58,923 bases of DNA, taken from the NCBI GenBank assembly GCA_000961725.1, contig LADS01000005.1:1-58923 (forward strand). Direction: 5' to 3'. How positions within the stretch are numbered: the stretch's first letter is position 1; every line of letters starts with the position of its first letter. Positions 1 to 9,369 of the stretch are shown here, in pieces. The DNA comes from Desulfobulbaceae bacterium BRH_c16a. GTDB lineage: Bacteria; Desulfobacterota; Desulfobulbia; Desulfobulbales; Desulfocapsaceae. A model generated the notes under the pieces. The model was not told where the DNA came from and did not search any database. It was given only the letters and a program-made list of their open reading frames with translations. A program made the translations under genes and the position numbers.

Positions 1-470
1 ACCGAAGCAAGAATGCACCCAGTTGCTGCTTCGCTGCGCGAACTGCACGAGTCGCGTCTTCTCGGGCTCGTACTAAATCTCTTAAAGCCTCATCTTCCTC
101 AGTTGGAACGTACACAGGCGTAAGCTCACCTGCCCGATGTAACCTGGCTAAAGAAAGGCAGTCACGCCTGTCATTTTTTATACGATTACCACTTTGTTGC
201 GGAATTTTAGACGGAGCAATAACAACACAATCCATAGCATTCTTGGTTAAATAGCGATAGATCGCATATCCACACGGTCCAGCTTCGTAGACAAACCGAA
301 GAACAGCCCCGTTCGATATGAGTTTCCTGATAACATTGTCTAATTGATTCATGTCGTTATCAATTTTACCATAATACCTGACTTCGCCATCACGTCCCTC
401 ATCTGCTATTCCAATTGAGATTGAGTTTTTGTGGACATCCAACCCGATATTCTTTATTGTTTTCTGCATG
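1..470 (-). CDS. IS110-family transposase, N-terminal part (runs off the window)
   Basis: Reading the minus strand from the ATG at 470 gives about 156 residues before the window edge. The protein begins MQKTIKNIGLDVHKNSISIG and contains YEAGPCGYAIYRYL near residue 65 and KNDRRDCLSLARL near 105. These match the DEDD (RuvC-like) catalytic domain of IS110/IS1111 transposases: the first Asp in GLDVHK and the KNDRRD block. An AAGGAGG Shine-Dalgarno sequence lies 5-6 bases upstream. IS110 elements generally lack clear terminal inverted repeats, and none is visible in 471-578, which holds no gene. The C-terminal transposase_20 domain lies outside the window, so completeness cannot be judged. Confidence 0.88.
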
Positions 471-578
471 ACCTGCCTCCTTGATTTTGGCTCTGAGTTG
501 TTGAATTTGCCTTTTTCAACTTAACCCACGTTGGCAAGGAAGGCAGGTCTATTTTCGCCAACTTGCTAACCATCATAT

Positions 579-1268
579 CTAGGTGATGTCGCTGCCCGAT
601 TCGAGTTCGGCTTCCGCGGCGAAATCATGATCCTTGCCACCGCCGAAATGCTCGAAGAAGCGCGGATAGGTCTTGCCATAGGCTGCGAAGATCCTGTCAA
701 AAGGCAGGTCGGCGAAGTGCCCGTGATCACGGACATACTCCATGTGTTTCTGGCCAAGGGCATCAAATTGGTGGAAGATGGAATCACCGGTGCCGTCAAA
801 TTCCAGGGGCAAAACGTTGAAGCGGGTGCACAGCGACAGGTTGAAGGCAGGAGTCGCCTTATGCCACCCGTCATTCAGGTACATCTCGGTGTACCCGTGA
901 TAGATGAAGAGATCGGTTCCCATCATTTTTCGTAACCTGTCGGTTGAAAGATGGTTGGTTACATCGGCAAAACCGAGACGGCAGGGAATGCCCTGATGCC
1001 TGCCGACCGCCGCCAGCAGGACCGCTTTGGCGACACAATACCCCGATTGTTTGCCGAGAACGGTGCTGGCCTTTATGGCTGTGCGGGAATAGCGCAGATC
1101 GTAGGGATCGTATTTGATCCGGTCGCGGACCGCGTAGTAGAGGGCGACGGCCCTGTCGGTCGGGGTCGTAGCTCCGGCGCAGACTTCCTCGGCAAAAGCG
1201 GCGACTTTTTCATTGTCGTAATCGAGGAAGAAGGTGGGGTGCAGATACTGCTGTATATCTTCGTTCAT
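579..1268 (-). CDS. Transglutaminase-like domain protein
   Basis: A 229-residue soluble protein with a transglutaminase-like (cysteine protease fold) core. The Cys lies in GYCVAKA (C78), the His in HGYTEMYL (H124), and GWHKATPAFN follows at about 134. The usual third-position Asp of the Cys-His-Asp triad is replaced by the ATPAFN context, which I recall as typical of one subfamily. A longer ATG at 1310 exists, but the ATG at 1268 is preferred because it lies only 4 bases after the stop of the upstream crotonase gene, implying translational coupling in a two-gene operon. The substrate is unknown. Pairing with an acyl-CoA isomerase gives no obvious role. Confidence 0.72.
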   Translation of the reverse strand: MNEDIQQYLHPTFFLDYDNEKVAAFAEEVCAGATTPTDRAVALYYAVRDRIKYDPYDLRYSRTAIKASTVLGKQSGYCVAKAVLLAAVGRHQGIPCRLGFADVTNHLSTDRLRKMMGTDLFIYHGYTEMYLNDGWHKATPAFNLSLCTRFNVLPLEFDGTGDSIFHQFDALGQKHMEYVRDHGHFADLPFDRIFAAYGKTYPRFFEHFGGGKDHDFAAEAELESGSDIT

Positions 1269-1272
1269 GTGC

Positions 1273-2094
1273 TTATTTTCCGGTGAACTGTGGTTTTCGT
1301 TTCTCGGCAAAGGCGGTCACCGCCTCCATGAGGTCACTGGAGGGAATGATATTGGCGCTTATCGACGCCACGTATTTCAGGCCGTCGTCGATCGATTTTC
1401 CGACGCAGTAGTTGAGGACGTCTTTCGAGGCCTGAACGGCCAGAGGCGAATTACCGGCGATTTCGAGGGCGAGTTCGTCGGCTCTTGCCATGAGAGTTTC
1501 CGGGTCCCGGCAGATTTCATTCACCAGTTGGATTTCCCTGGCTCTTGCGGCAGGAATGGTCCTTGCGGTATAGGCGAGTTCCCGGGCATGGCCCTGGCCG
1601 ATAATCAGGGGAATGCGTTGCAGGACCCCGACGTCGGCGACAAATCCGACCGCCGCCTCCTTCAAGGAAAACAGGGCATCTTCACTGCAGATTCGGATGT
1701 CGCAGGCGGTGGCCAGATCGAGTCCTGCCCCGAGGCAATGCCCGTGAATTGCTGCGATCACTGGTTTTCGACACTTTTCCACCGCCGAAATGCCATCCTG
1801 GAGCTGCTTGATTTTCGGCAGGAATTTCCATTTCGTCGCCCCGGTCTGGTTCTTGTCCATCAGTTCCGGCAGGTGCGGCACCATTTCCATGAGGTCGATT
1901 CCGGCGGAAAAGCAGGTGCCTTTGCCGGCGACGATCACCACTCTGATCTCCGGATCGTTATCCAGATCGGCGAAAATTTCGACCGGTTCCCGCCATGCCG
2001 CCGGTCCCATGGCATTTTTCTTCTCGGGACGGTTCAAAAATACCCAGGCGATTGGCGGCTGTTTTTCAACGAGGTAGAAGGTATGATTATTCAT
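1273..2094 (-). CDS. Delta(3,5)-delta(2,4)-dienoyl-CoA isomerase-like crotonase
   Basis: A 273-residue crotonase-superfamily protein. The oxyanion-hole segments are CFSAGIDL (61-68) and HGHCLGAGLDLATACD (117-132). The acidic residues fall at D126, E146 (KEAAVG) and D154 (VADVG). This Asp-Glu-Asp arrangement is the set described for mammalian ECH1 dienoyl-CoA isomerase and differs from the Glu-Glu pair of enoyl-CoA hydratase. It would move conjugated double bonds in dienoyl-CoA during oxidation of unsaturated acids. The start at 2094 is preferred over 2106 because GGAGAG precedes it. It is the first gene of a unit with the transglutaminase-like protein. The exact substrate is inferred from residues only. 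Confidence 0.8.
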   Translation of the reverse strand: MNNHTFYLVEKQPPIAWVFLNRPEKKNAMGPAAWREPVEIFADLDNDPEIRVVIVAGKGTCFSAGIDLMEMVPHLPELMDKNQTGATKWKFLPKIKQLQDGISAVEKCRKPVIAAIHGHCLGAGLDLATACDIRICSEDALFSLKEAAVGFVADVGVLQRIPLIIGQGHARELAYTARTIPAARAREIQLVNEICRDPETLMARADELALEIAGNSPLAVQASKDVLNYCVGKSIDDGLKYVASISANIIPSSDLMEAVTAFAEKRKPQFTGK

Positions 2095-2183
2095 TATGCT
2101 CTCCATGGCGGAATAATGGTTAAAAAGACACTATAACAGTATTTAATGATTGGTAAAGTTCTGACTAACAATCTTGTCGAATT

Positions 2184-2297
2184 CGGGATCGAAATCGAAA
2201 TCGAAGAGAGAATGCGAAAATCCCAGTAATTGAAGGGAATTCACGACGCAGAATGCAACACCCCCAATAAAAAAACGATAGCGATCCCGATAGCGAT
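2184..2297. repeat. Short hexamer-type repeats (ATCGAA and GATAGC/GATCCC units)
   Basis: At 2184-2205 the sequence is a run of ATCGAA units after CGGG, and at 2276-2297 it is CGATAGCGATCCCGATAGCG followed by AT. Both are built from six-base GAT-centred units. They sit in the 270-bp gap between the crotonase and the Nudix gene. The short ORF crossing them (2165-2365, minus) has a low-complexity composition and no recognisable domain. Function is unknown. Confidence 0.5.
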
Positions 2298-2365
2298 AAA
2301 AATGGAGCGAAAAGTATTAGTCGGATGAATCGAATATAATACCTGAAATGTACCTGTGAGGCCAC

Positions 2366-3043
2366 ATGATCAACCTGTTCTGCGAACTAAAACTCCGGCA
2401 GCACATCGAAAGCAATCTTTCCAGCTGGCAAAGGATCTCGCCTTCATCGGCGAAAGAGAACCCGGGAAACCTGCGCCGGGCGGCTGTAGCTCTCTGTGTC
2501 GTCGACTATAAACAGTTGAGTGGGATGGAAGGGCTTATTCCCGTGCCGGCGGAGAGTGCCGCACTCATTCTCACCAGAAGATCGAAGACGCTGAAAAACC
2601 ACCCTGGACAATGGGCATTACCCGGAGGGCGCGTGGAATCGGGTGAAAACGCGACGCAGGCCGCTCTTCGGGAACTGAGCGAAGAGGTAGGGCTGAGCCT
2701 TACTGCGGACCGGGTTCTCGGCAGTCTCGATGATTTTATTACAAGGTCGGGTTTTATTATCACGCCGGTGATTGTCTGGGGCGGGCCGGATGTGTGTTTG
2801 CAGAAAAACGATAATGAGGTGTCGTCGCTGCACCGGATCCCCTGCCTGGAGTTTCTCCGTGAAGACGCGCCGGTGCTGAAGACTGCCGGACGCAGTAAAA
2901 GTCCCATCCTTTTCATGCCCGTCGGCACAACATGGATAGCCGCACCGACCGCCGCCATCCTGTATCAGTTTCGCGAGGTTGCCCTCTTGGGTCGAAACAC
3001 CAGGGTCGGTCATTACGAACAGCCCGCTTTCGCCTGGCGCTAA
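2366..3043 (+). CDS. Nudix hydrolase, CoA pyrophosphatase-like (NudL/NUDT7 type)
   Basis: A 225-residue protein with a complete Nudix box: G88, E94, R102-E103, E106-E107 and G109 in the GX5EX7REUXEEXGU pattern. Upstream, LILTRRSKTLKNHPGQWALP (67-86) matches the additional motif of the CoA-pyrophosphatase subgroup (UPF0035), which cleaves CoA and acyl-CoA to 3',5'-ADP and phosphopantetheine products. Metal-dependent and probably cytosolic. The ATG at 2366 follows GTGAGG. It is a single gene facing the minus-strand DUF2971 gene. Lying among acyl-CoA genes, a role in CoA turnover fits, but this is inference. About 30 N-terminal residues before the domain are unassigned. Confidence 0.82.
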   Translation: MINLFCELKLRQHIESNLSSWQRISPSSAKENPGNLRRAAVALCVVDYKQLSGMEGLIPVPAESAALILTRRSKTLKNHPGQWALPGGRVESGENATQAALRELSEEVGLSLTADRVLGSLDDFITRSGFIITPVIVWGGPDVCLQKNDNEVSSLHRIPCLEFLREDAPVLKTAGRSKSPILFMPVGTTWIAAPTAAILYQFREVALLGRNTRVGHYEQPAFAWR

Positions 3044-3056
3044 GACATCCCGGATC

Positions 3057-3191
3057 TGTAACCGTTCATCCAGTGCTCCAGGTTCGTTCAAGCAGGCCGC
3101 CGAGCAGGTAAGCGACCAGCGGGAGACTCCGATAGTTGGCTATGTAAGGTGGCCTGATCGGACGAAAATGGGGTGCTGGTGAACGGTTACA
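3057..3191. repeat. 135-bp palindromic element with TGTAACCGTTCA ends
   Basis: A perfect 12-bp inverted repeat, TGTAACCGTTCA at 3057-3068 and its complement at 3180-3191, extends inward through CCAG/CTGG. A second nested pair, CAGGCCGCC near 3092 and GGTGGCCTG near 3148, makes the whole element foldable. It lies exactly between the convergent Nudix and DUF2971 genes. No ORF is present. It looks like a MITE-type or REP-type miniature element rather than a terminator, since no T-run follows the stem. Confidence 0.65.
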
Positions 3192-3197
3192 AAAAGA

Positions 3198-4085
3198 TCA
3201 ACGGGCGCGGAAGGGAATCTGGCAGTAGGAGATACCTTTTTCCGGCTGGATGCCGTTTTTTGACAGGAACATGGTCAGCGAATTCATCGAGATCGTGATA
3301 TTGGGGGTGGGACCCAGGAATAAATGGTCGAGGCAGATCGGGGAATCGTTCTGCGCCATGAGTTCAAACTGGATATACGGCACCAGCATCGACGTTCCCT
3401 CTCGGAAAAGAACCGAAGCTTCTACATAATCGGTTATCACCGGCGAGATGATCCGCCACTCCTCTTCTTCACGAAACGACGGGTGTTTCAGGATAGCGGC
3501 GATCCGCAGCAGATCGCTCTCGATCATCTGAAAGATTGACTGATAGGAGTCGTCGACGATGTTTTTTTCCCGGCTGTCGCCGGTTCGGTCGTGTTTATCG
3601 GCCAGGGCTTCGATCGCATCGATTACCTGGCGGATCAGCAGTGCCTGGTGATCGCAGCAGTATATACATCTGCCGATCTGGAAAGACTGTAGTTCTGCAC
3701 AGCGCAGGATATAGTCCGGGCTGAAACCGAGGCTCACGCCTTTGCCGAGCCTGCTGTATCCCCGCCATTGACTGAGCAGGTTGCCATTGGAGCGGAAGGA
3801 CGAGGCAAACAGCATATGGCCGTTGGTGATACGGTGGGTAACCCAGTCGAGAAACTGGTTGAGGAGGTCGGGCTTGGGGTGACCCATGCCGATGCGGTGA
3901 GTAATTTCGGTGCGAATGAGATCCGCCGTATGCTTCAATTCGGCTGAATCGTTCATATACCTGATATCGCTGGCCCAGAGTGCTCTGCAGTCGACGATGC
4001 CGAGCAGGCCGGTGAAGCTGGTGTAATGATAGAGCCGTTCCTGGGGGATATCCGAATATAATCTGGCGGTAATGTCGCGTATCAT
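3198..4085 (-). CDS. DUF2971 domain protein
   Basis: A 295-residue protein. The N-terminal block LYHYTSFTGLLGIVDCRALWASDIRYMNDSAE (residues 18-49; motif residues YHYTS, LWASD, MNDS) is the hallmark of DUF2971. Further conserved parts are a Ser-Gln-Trp-Arg-Gly-Tyr block near 128 and an EEEEWRI block near 214. There is no signal peptide or membrane segment. The family has no established biochemical function. It stands alone, convergent with the Nudix gene and separated from icmF by a stem-loop. Confidence 0.78.
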   Translation of the reverse strand: MIRDITARLYSDIPQERLYHYTSFTGLLGIVDCRALWASDIRYMNDSAELKHTADLIRTEITHRIGMGHPKPDLLNQFLDWVTHRITNGHMLFASSFRSNGNLLSQWRGYSRLGKGVSLGFSPDYILRCAELQSFQIGRCIYCCDHQALLIRQVIDAIEALADKHDRTGDSREKNIVDDSYQSIFQMIESDLLRIAAILKHPSFREEEEWRIISPVITDYVEASVLFREGTSMLVPYIQFELMAQNDSPICLDHLFLGPTPNITISMNSLTMFLSKNGIQPEKGISYCQIPFRAR

Positions 4086-4210
4086 CTGAATGCTGACCGT
4101 ATGGCTGAGTTATTTGAGAACCTTGATTATTCCGTTTTTTTGCAAAGAATACAAGATCTCATTGCCCGGTCGTTCTTCTGCAAAGGGCATTTGCTGTCGG
4201 CCATTGATCG

Positions 4211-4241
4211 GAGGGAGTGCGGCTGACTGCTGCACTCCCTC
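4211..4241 (-). terminator. Terminator-like stem-loop after icmF
   Basis: GAGGGAGTGC at 4211-4220 pairs perfectly with GCACTCCCTC at 4232-4241, leaving an 11-base loop. It lies 22 bases beyond the icmF stop. No U-tract follows on the minus strand, so it may protect the transcript end rather than act as a textbook intrinsic terminator. The remainder of 4086-4262 shows nothing else. Confidence 0.5.
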
Positions 4242-4262
4242 TCTGTTTACAGACAGGTGGGG

Positions 4263-7200
4263 CTACATATTACGGCGATACTGGCCGCCGACCTCGTAGA
4301 GGGCGTTTGAGATCTGGCCCAAGCTGCAGTATTTGACGGTGTCGAGCAGTTCGGCGAAAATATTGCCGCCGGCAAGCGCCACCTCTTTCAGCCGTGCCAG
4401 GGCGGCCGGGCTCTCATCGTGATGTTTGTTATGGAAAGCGGCAAGCCGATCGATCTGCTCATTTTTTTCGTCATCGGTCGATCTCGCCAGCTCCAGGGTG
4501 GCATTCATGGCATCGAAATCGGCATCGGGATTACGGAAGGTGTTAACGCCGATGATCGGCATCTCGCCGGAATGCTTCAAGCGCTCGTAGTACATCGATT
4601 CTTCCTGAATCTTGCTGCGCTGGTAGCCGGTTTCCATGGCGCCGAGCACGCCGCCTCGCTCAGTGAGCCGGTCGAATTCGCCGAGCACCGCCTCTTCGAC
4701 CAGATCGGTGAGTTCCTCGACGATAAAGCTGCCCTGGTTCGGATTCTCGTTTTTCGCCAGGCCCCATTCCCGGTTGATGATCAGCTGAATGGCCAGTGCC
4801 CGGCGCACCGACTCCGACGAGGGCGTGGTGATCGCCTCATCGTAGGCATTGGTGTGCAGACTGTTGCAGTTGTCGTAGATGGCGCAGAGGGCCTGCAGGG
4901 TTGTTCTGGTATCGTTGAACTGGATCTCCTGGCTGTGCAGAGACCGGCCTGAGGTCTGGATATGATACTTGAGCCGCTGGGATGTGGTCTTTGCTCCGTA
5001 TTTTTCCCTCATGGCGACAGCCCAGATGCGCCGTGCCACCCGGCCGATCACGGTGTATTCCGGGTCCATGCCGTTGGAGAAGAAGAACGACAGGTTCGGG
5101 GCGATCTCATCGATATCCATACCGCGGGCCAGGTAGTACTCGACATAGGTGAAGCCGTTGGAGAGGGTGAGGGCCAGCTGGGTTATGGGATTGGCGCCGG
5201 CTTCGGCGATATGGTAGCCGGAGACCGAGACCGAATAGAAGTTTTTGACCTTCTTGGCGATGAAGTATTCCTGGATGTCGCCCATCATTTTCAGGGCGAA
5301 TTCGATCGAGAAGATGCAGGTGTTCTGGCCCTGATCCTCTTTCAGGATATCGGCCTGGACGGTACCCCGTACATTGGCGAGAACGCCTGCTTTAATCTCT
5401 TCATACTCGCCGTTTTCCGGACCGCGGTTGTTTTCGGCGACAAATTTTTCCACCTGCTGGTCGATGGCGGTGTTCATGAACATCGCCAGGATGATCGGCG
5501 CAGGACCGTTGATGGTCATCGACACCGAGGTAGTAGGGGAGCAGAGATCAAAGCCGCTGTAGAGCAGTTTGACGTCATCGAGCGTGCAGATGCTGACCCC
5601 GGAGGTGCCGATCTTGCCGTAAATGTCGGGGCGGACAGCAGGATCCCAGCCGTACAGCGTCACCGAATCAAAGGCGGTGGAAAGCCTTTTCGCCTGGTAA
5701 TTCTCCGAGAGCAGCCTGAACCGTCTATTGGTCTGGGCGGGGCCGCCTTCTCCGGCAAACATCCGGGTTGGGTCTTCGCCGGTCCGTTTCATCGGAAATA
5801 CCCCGCCGGTATAGGGGAAATACCCCGGCAGGTTTTCCTTGCGGAGCCAGATATAGATATCGGCCGGATCGGTAAATTTGGGCAGGGAAATTTTGCGGAT
5901 TTTCGAGTGCGACAAAGATTCGGTGTAGAGCGGCACGCAGATCTCACGATCACGCACGGTATAGACCAGCTCGTCGCCGGAATACGCGGCGCGGGTTTTC
6001 TCCCAGCCCCGCAGGAGAGCGGCGGTTTCCCCGGTTACTGCTTCGGCGAGAGAGTCCGCTTTATTTTTCAACAGCCTCAATGCCTTGCCGAATTCGTCAC
6101 GGTTTTCGGCCTCGAGAATCTCAACGGACTGCGCAAGGTGGTAATGCCTGCGGATAGCTTTGGCCTGTTGCCTGGTCCTGCCATGATAATCGCGGACGGT
6201 ATGGGTAATTTCCGACAGATAGCGCATCCGCTCGGAAGGGATGACAATCGATTTTGACGAAGACATCTTCTGGGCCGGCTTGGGCAGGCCGGGCTGCAGA
6301 ACCAGTTCGCTCTTTTTGCCGAGTTCTTCGATAATGCCGTGATAGAGGGCAGTGATCCCGTCGTCGTTGAATTTGGAGGCGATGGTCCCGTAGACCGGGA
6401 AATCCTGCGGGGCGACATCCCATTGTTTGCGGTTGCGCTGGACCTGCTTGCGGATGTCGCGGATTGCGTCGTCGCTGCCTTTTTTCTCGAATTTATTTAC
6501 GACGATGATATCGGCATAATCGAGCATGTCGATTTTTTCCAGCTGGGAGGGAGCGCCGTATTCGCTGGTCATGACATATAACGATATATCGGCGATATCG
6601 GTAATTTTCGAGTCCCCCTGGCCGATACCGGCGGTCTCGGCAATGATCAGATCAAAGCCCGCGGCTTTGGCAACAAGAATTGCTTCCGGCAGCGCTTCGG
6701 AGATTTCGCTTGCCGAGTCGCGGGTGGCGAGACTGCGCATGTAGACCCTGTCGGAGTTGCCGAGCGAATTCATGCGGATACGGTCGCCGAGCAGGGCGCC
6801 GCCGGTCTTTTTTCTAGATGGATCGCAGCAGATGACGGCAATATGGATGTCTTTGATATCGTAAAGAAACCGCACAATTATCTCGTCGGTGAGCGACGAC
6901 TTGCCGGCCCCGCCGGTGCCGGTGATGCCGATAACCGGCGGGTTGTTTTTCCCGGCAAGCGGGGTAAGAACCGCCTTCAGCGTATCCAGATCGCCATCGC
7001 CCCGGATTTTTGCCTGCTGCACGGCGGTGATAAAGCCGGCAATGGTCTTGAAATTGTTCCAGGCGAGCTGCTCGGGCTGGAGATCGTGGCAGGGAAGAGT
7101 GGGGAAATCGAGCATTTCAACCATCTGGTTGATCATGCCCTGCAGTCCCATGGACGCGCCGTCTTCCGGCGAATAGATCTTCGCGACCCCGTATTTTTCC

Positions 7201-7541
7201 AGCTCCTTGATCTCGTCGGCGACAATTACTCCGCCGCCGCCGCCGAAGACTTTGATATGCGCGGCATTTCTTTCTTTCAAGAGATCGATCATGTACTTGA
7301 AAGCTTCCATGTGGCCGCCCTGGTAACTGGACATGGCGATCCCCTGGGCGTCTTCCGAGATGGCGGTGTCGACCAGTTCCTGAACCGATCGGTTGTGCGC
7401 CAGATGGATGACCTCGACGCCGGAATCCTGCATGATCCTGCGCATGATATTGGTCGATGCATCGTGGCCATCGAACAGTGAAGTGGCGGTGATAACCCGC
7501 ACCACGTTTTTGGGTCGGTAGATTTGAACATCCGCTTGCAT
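4263..7541 (-). CDS. icmF: Fused isobutyryl-CoA mutase with MeaI-type GTPase (IcmF)
   Basis: A 1092-residue B12 enzyme interconverting isobutyryl-CoA and butyryl-CoA, and possibly isovaleryl/pivalyl-CoA. Domain order: cobalamin-binding domain (DGHDAS 24-29 with base-off His26, SSYQGGH 71-77, GGGGG about 100), G-protein chaperone domain (Walker A GTGGAGKS 208-215, ETAGIGQ, NKFEKKG) and a C-terminal acyl-CoA mutase barrel. F581 in YTGGVF replaces the Tyr of methylmalonyl-CoA mutase, as in IcmF. The start at 7541 has GAAGGAG upstream; a longer ORF to 7679 overlaps tetR and lacks support. Context with ETF, dehydrogenase and ligase genes points to isobutyrate/butyrate or valine-carbon catabolism. 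Confidence 0.95.
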   Translation of the reverse strand: MQADVQIYRPKNVVRVITATSLFDGHDASTNIMRRIMQDSGVEVIHLAHNRSVQELVDTAISEDAQGIAMSSYQGGHMEAFKYMIDLLKERNAAHIKVFGGGGGVIVADEIKELEKYGVAKIYSPEDGASMGLQGMINQMVEMLDFPTLPCHDLQPEQLAWNNFKTIAGFITAVQQAKIRGDGDLDTLKAVLTPLAGKNNPPVIGITGTGGAGKSSLTDEIIVRFLYDIKDIHIAVICCDPSRKKTGGALLGDRIRMNSLGNSDRVYMRSLATRDSASEISEALPEAILVAKAAGFDLIIAETAGIGQGDSKITDIADISLYVMTSEYGAPSQLEKIDMLDYADIIVVNKFEKKGSDDAIRDIRKQVQRNRKQWDVAPQDFPVYGTIASKFNDDGITALYHGIIEELGKKSELVLQPGLPKPAQKMSSSKSIVIPSERMRYLSEITHTVRDYHGRTRQQAKAIRRHYHLAQSVEILEAENRDEFGKALRLLKNKADSLAEAVTGETAALLRGWEKTRAAYSGDELVYTVRDREICVPLYTESLSHSKIRKISLPKFTDPADIYIWLRKENLPGYFPYTGGVFPMKRTGEDPTRMFAGEGGPAQTNRRFRLLSENYQAKRLSTAFDSVTLYGWDPAVRPDIYGKIGTSGVSICTLDDVKLLYSGFDLCSPTTSVSMTINGPAPIILAMFMNTAIDQQVEKFVAENNRGPENGEYEEIKAGVLANVRGTVQADILKEDQGQNTCIFSIEFALKMMGDIQEYFIAKKVKNFYSVSVSGYHIAEAGANPITQLALTLSNGFTYVEYYLARGMDIDEIAPNLSFFFSNGMDPEYTVIGRVARRIWAVAMREKYGAKTTSQRLKYHIQTSGRSLHSQEIQFNDTRTTLQALCAIYDNCNSLHTNAYDEAITTPSSESVRRALAIQLIINREWGLAKNENPNQGSFIVEELTDLVEEAVLGEFDRLTERGGVLGAMETGYQRSKIQEESMYYERLKHSGEMPIIGVNTFRNPDADFDAMNATLELARSTDDEKNEQIDRLAAFHNKHHDESPAALARLKEVALAGGNIFAELLDTVKYCSLGQISNALYEVGGQYRRNM

Positions 7542-7659
7542 GTTTTCTCCTTCTGTCGCCCAAATTGACTGGGGATGATGATAGGGTGGCTGTACGTAAA
7601 AAACAAACGGAAAGTGGAGAGGAATCAAGCTGGAGGATTGAGTGAAGGGGATTTTCCCC

Positions 7660-8304
7660 TCACTCCTTTTTTTCCTCAAGAAAACTCATGATAAATTCCG
7701 TCTGCTGTTCAATATATTGTTCTATGGTGAAAAATTTACCAAAATACCAGCGCCTGAACGCCCAGGTGTGGCCCAGCACCGAAATATTATGGCCGATCAG
7801 GTTGATTGTATGATCGGCAAGCTTCGGCAGTTTGCCAAGTTCGCGCAACTCGCGCATGGCCTCGATAAACAGGTTTGTTATGCGTATTTCCGCTTCAAGA
7901 ACCTTTATCTGCCATTTCTCCGGAAGAAAATGAGTGACCTGGTACATCAGCAGAACATGGTCGCTCATCCGGTTGCAGACCAGAAAATATTCGCGGATCA
8001 CCTCGGCCAGCGCCGCTTTGCCGACGGTCGGCCGGGCCAGGGCTTCTTTCACCCCCTGTTCTACCTCCGAGTGAATGGCTATGCAGACTAAATAGAGCAC
8101 ATCGTCCTTGGTCGACACATATTCATACAGTGAACCGATCGACAGCCCGGTCTCTTTGGCAAGGGCTCGGGTTGTGGTCTTGTGGTAGCCGTTTTTGATG
8201 AAGAGCTTCACCGCTCCGTCGACAATCTGGCGCCGTCGCTCCTTTACCAGATCCTGATTTTTTATATGTGTTGCGACCTCGCGTGAATCATTATCGTTAT
8301 CCAT
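7660..8304 (-). CDS. TetR/AcrR-family transcriptional regulator
   Basis: A 214-residue protein with an N-terminal TetR helix-turn-helix around residues 22-68 ([20 protein letters not shown], then [19 protein letters not shown]) and a helical ligand-binding C-terminal part. A GGAG sequence sits about 8 bases before the ATG. It lies between etfA and icmF on the same strand and is the only classical regulator in the acyl-CoA island. It is therefore the best candidate to sense an acyl-CoA and control these genes. Its operator is not proven; see the repeated motif at 13296 and 13563. The 8305-8439 gap upstream shows no clear copy of that motif. Confidence 0.88.
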   Translation of the reverse strand: MDNDNDSREVATHIKNQDLVKERRRQIVDGAVKLFIKNGYHKTTTRALAKETGLSIGSLYEYVSTKDDVLYLVCIAIHSEVEQGVKEALARPTVGKAALAEVIREYFLVCNRMSDHVLLMYQVTHFLPEKWQIKVLEAEIRITNLFIEAMRELRELGKLPKLADHTINLIGHNISVLGHTWAFRRWYFGKFFTIEQYIEQQTEFIMSFLEEKKE

Positions 8305-8439
8305 CTGTTTTGCTCCCGGGAATATCTTTTCGTTCGTTTTTCAACTGTTGCCGACGTCAATTCGGAAAACGTATACAAAAAATGGGGAGAACAAAAGAAA
8401 AATCTATACCACAAGTGAGGAATTTCCCACGGTTTTCGA

Positions 8440-9357
8440 TCAAAGAGCCTTGAGTTTCTCCGTCATGACCGGAACGAACTGCTTCAGATCGGCCACCACC
8501 AGTACATCGGCTATTTCGCCGATTGGCGCATCACGGTCGGTGTTCACCGCAACAATGAACTCTGACTTTTTCATGCCGGCCAGGTGCTGGATGGCGCCGG
8601 AAATGCCGCAGGCAACGTAGAGTTTGGGGGCAACGCTCTGGCCGGTGGTGCCGACCTGGCGGTTATGCTCCACCCATTCCGCATCGACCACAGGGCGGCT
8701 CGCCCCGTATTCTCCGCCAAGAGCCTGGGCCAGGGCGGCAATCATAGCGATATTTTCCGGTTTGCCGATTCCTCTGCCGGCACTGACAACGACAGAAGCT
8801 TTACTCAAATCGACGCCTCCTTGAGCCGCCGCTTCGTAGCCTGCAAAGCCGACAAGAGGGGCGGTGTCGGTGTCGACAGGGATCACCTCCGGCAGACTCG
8901 CGCCATTTTCAACGGTCGGGAAAGCACCGGCCTGCAGGGTGAGAACGGTTCGCGGCGATAGACTCTTCACCTGACGCCTGAGCTTGGAGTTGCAGGCCGG
9001 GACAACAAAACCGTCATCGGCAAGAGCCACAACTTCCGAAATTTGTGCGACTTTCAGGGCGAAGGCCAGTCGGGGCGCCAGATCCCAGCCGTAGGAAGAA
9101 TGGGCGAAGACGATCAAGTCGGGATGTTCCTTTTCGACGACTTCGAGCAGGAGGGCTTTATGGCCGTCAGGATTATATTCGAGATGTTTTTCGACAGGCG
9201 CGAGATAAAGTCTGCCGGAAAATTTCGGCAGACTGTCGTTTTTGCCGACGAGAAAAACAGCGGTTTCAACCGCCAGATTTTTCGCAAAACCGAGCAGTTC
9301 ATTGATGTTTCCAAGCAGCTTGCCCTCCCGGGATTCTGCCACCAGCAGTACTTTCAT
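8440..9357 (-). CDS. etfA: Electron transfer flavoprotein subunit alpha
   Basis: A 305-residue EtfA. The C-terminal FAD domain shows GRGIGKPENI, GEYGASRPVVD, GQSVAPKLY and a GISGAIQHLAGM segment that binds the flavin, followed by a VAVNTD block. With EtfB it accepts electrons from acyl-CoA dehydrogenases and passes them to the membrane quinone pool or another acceptor. The start at 9357 is chosen over 9363 because AGGGGGA is well spaced only for the inner ATG. It follows etfB by 12 bases in an operon with the acyl-CoA dehydrogenase. No extra ferredoxin domain is fused, so a bifurcating version cannot be inferred. Confidence 0.93.
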   Translation of the reverse strand: MKVLLVAESREGKLLGNINELLGFAKNLAVETAVFLVGKNDSLPKFSGRLYLAPVEKHLEYNPDGHKALLLEVVEKEHPDLIVFAHSSYGWDLAPRLAFALKVAQISEVVALADDGFVVPACNSKLRRQVKSLSPRTVLTLQAGAFPTVENGASLPEVIPVDTDTAPLVGFAGYEAAAQGGVDLSKASVVVSAGRGIGKPENIAMIAALAQALGGEYGASRPVVDAEWVEHNRQVGTTGQSVAPKLYVACGISGAIQHLAGMKKSEFIVAVNTDRDAPIGEIADVLVVADLKQFVPVMTEKLKAL

Positions 9358-9369
9358 AATCATATCCCC

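Noticed and set aside
2165..2365. A 66-codon minus-strand ORF
   Set aside because: Composed largely of the hexamer repeat tract and Phe/Arg-rich low-complexity sequence.
4211..4241. Reading the stem after icmF as a definite intrinsic terminator
   Set aside because: No U-tract on either strand; kept as a terminator-like stem with moderate confidence only.
4962..6257. A 431-codon ORF antisense to icmF
   Set aside because: Opposite a highly conserved enzyme; translation has no recognisable family and arises from GC-rich third positions.
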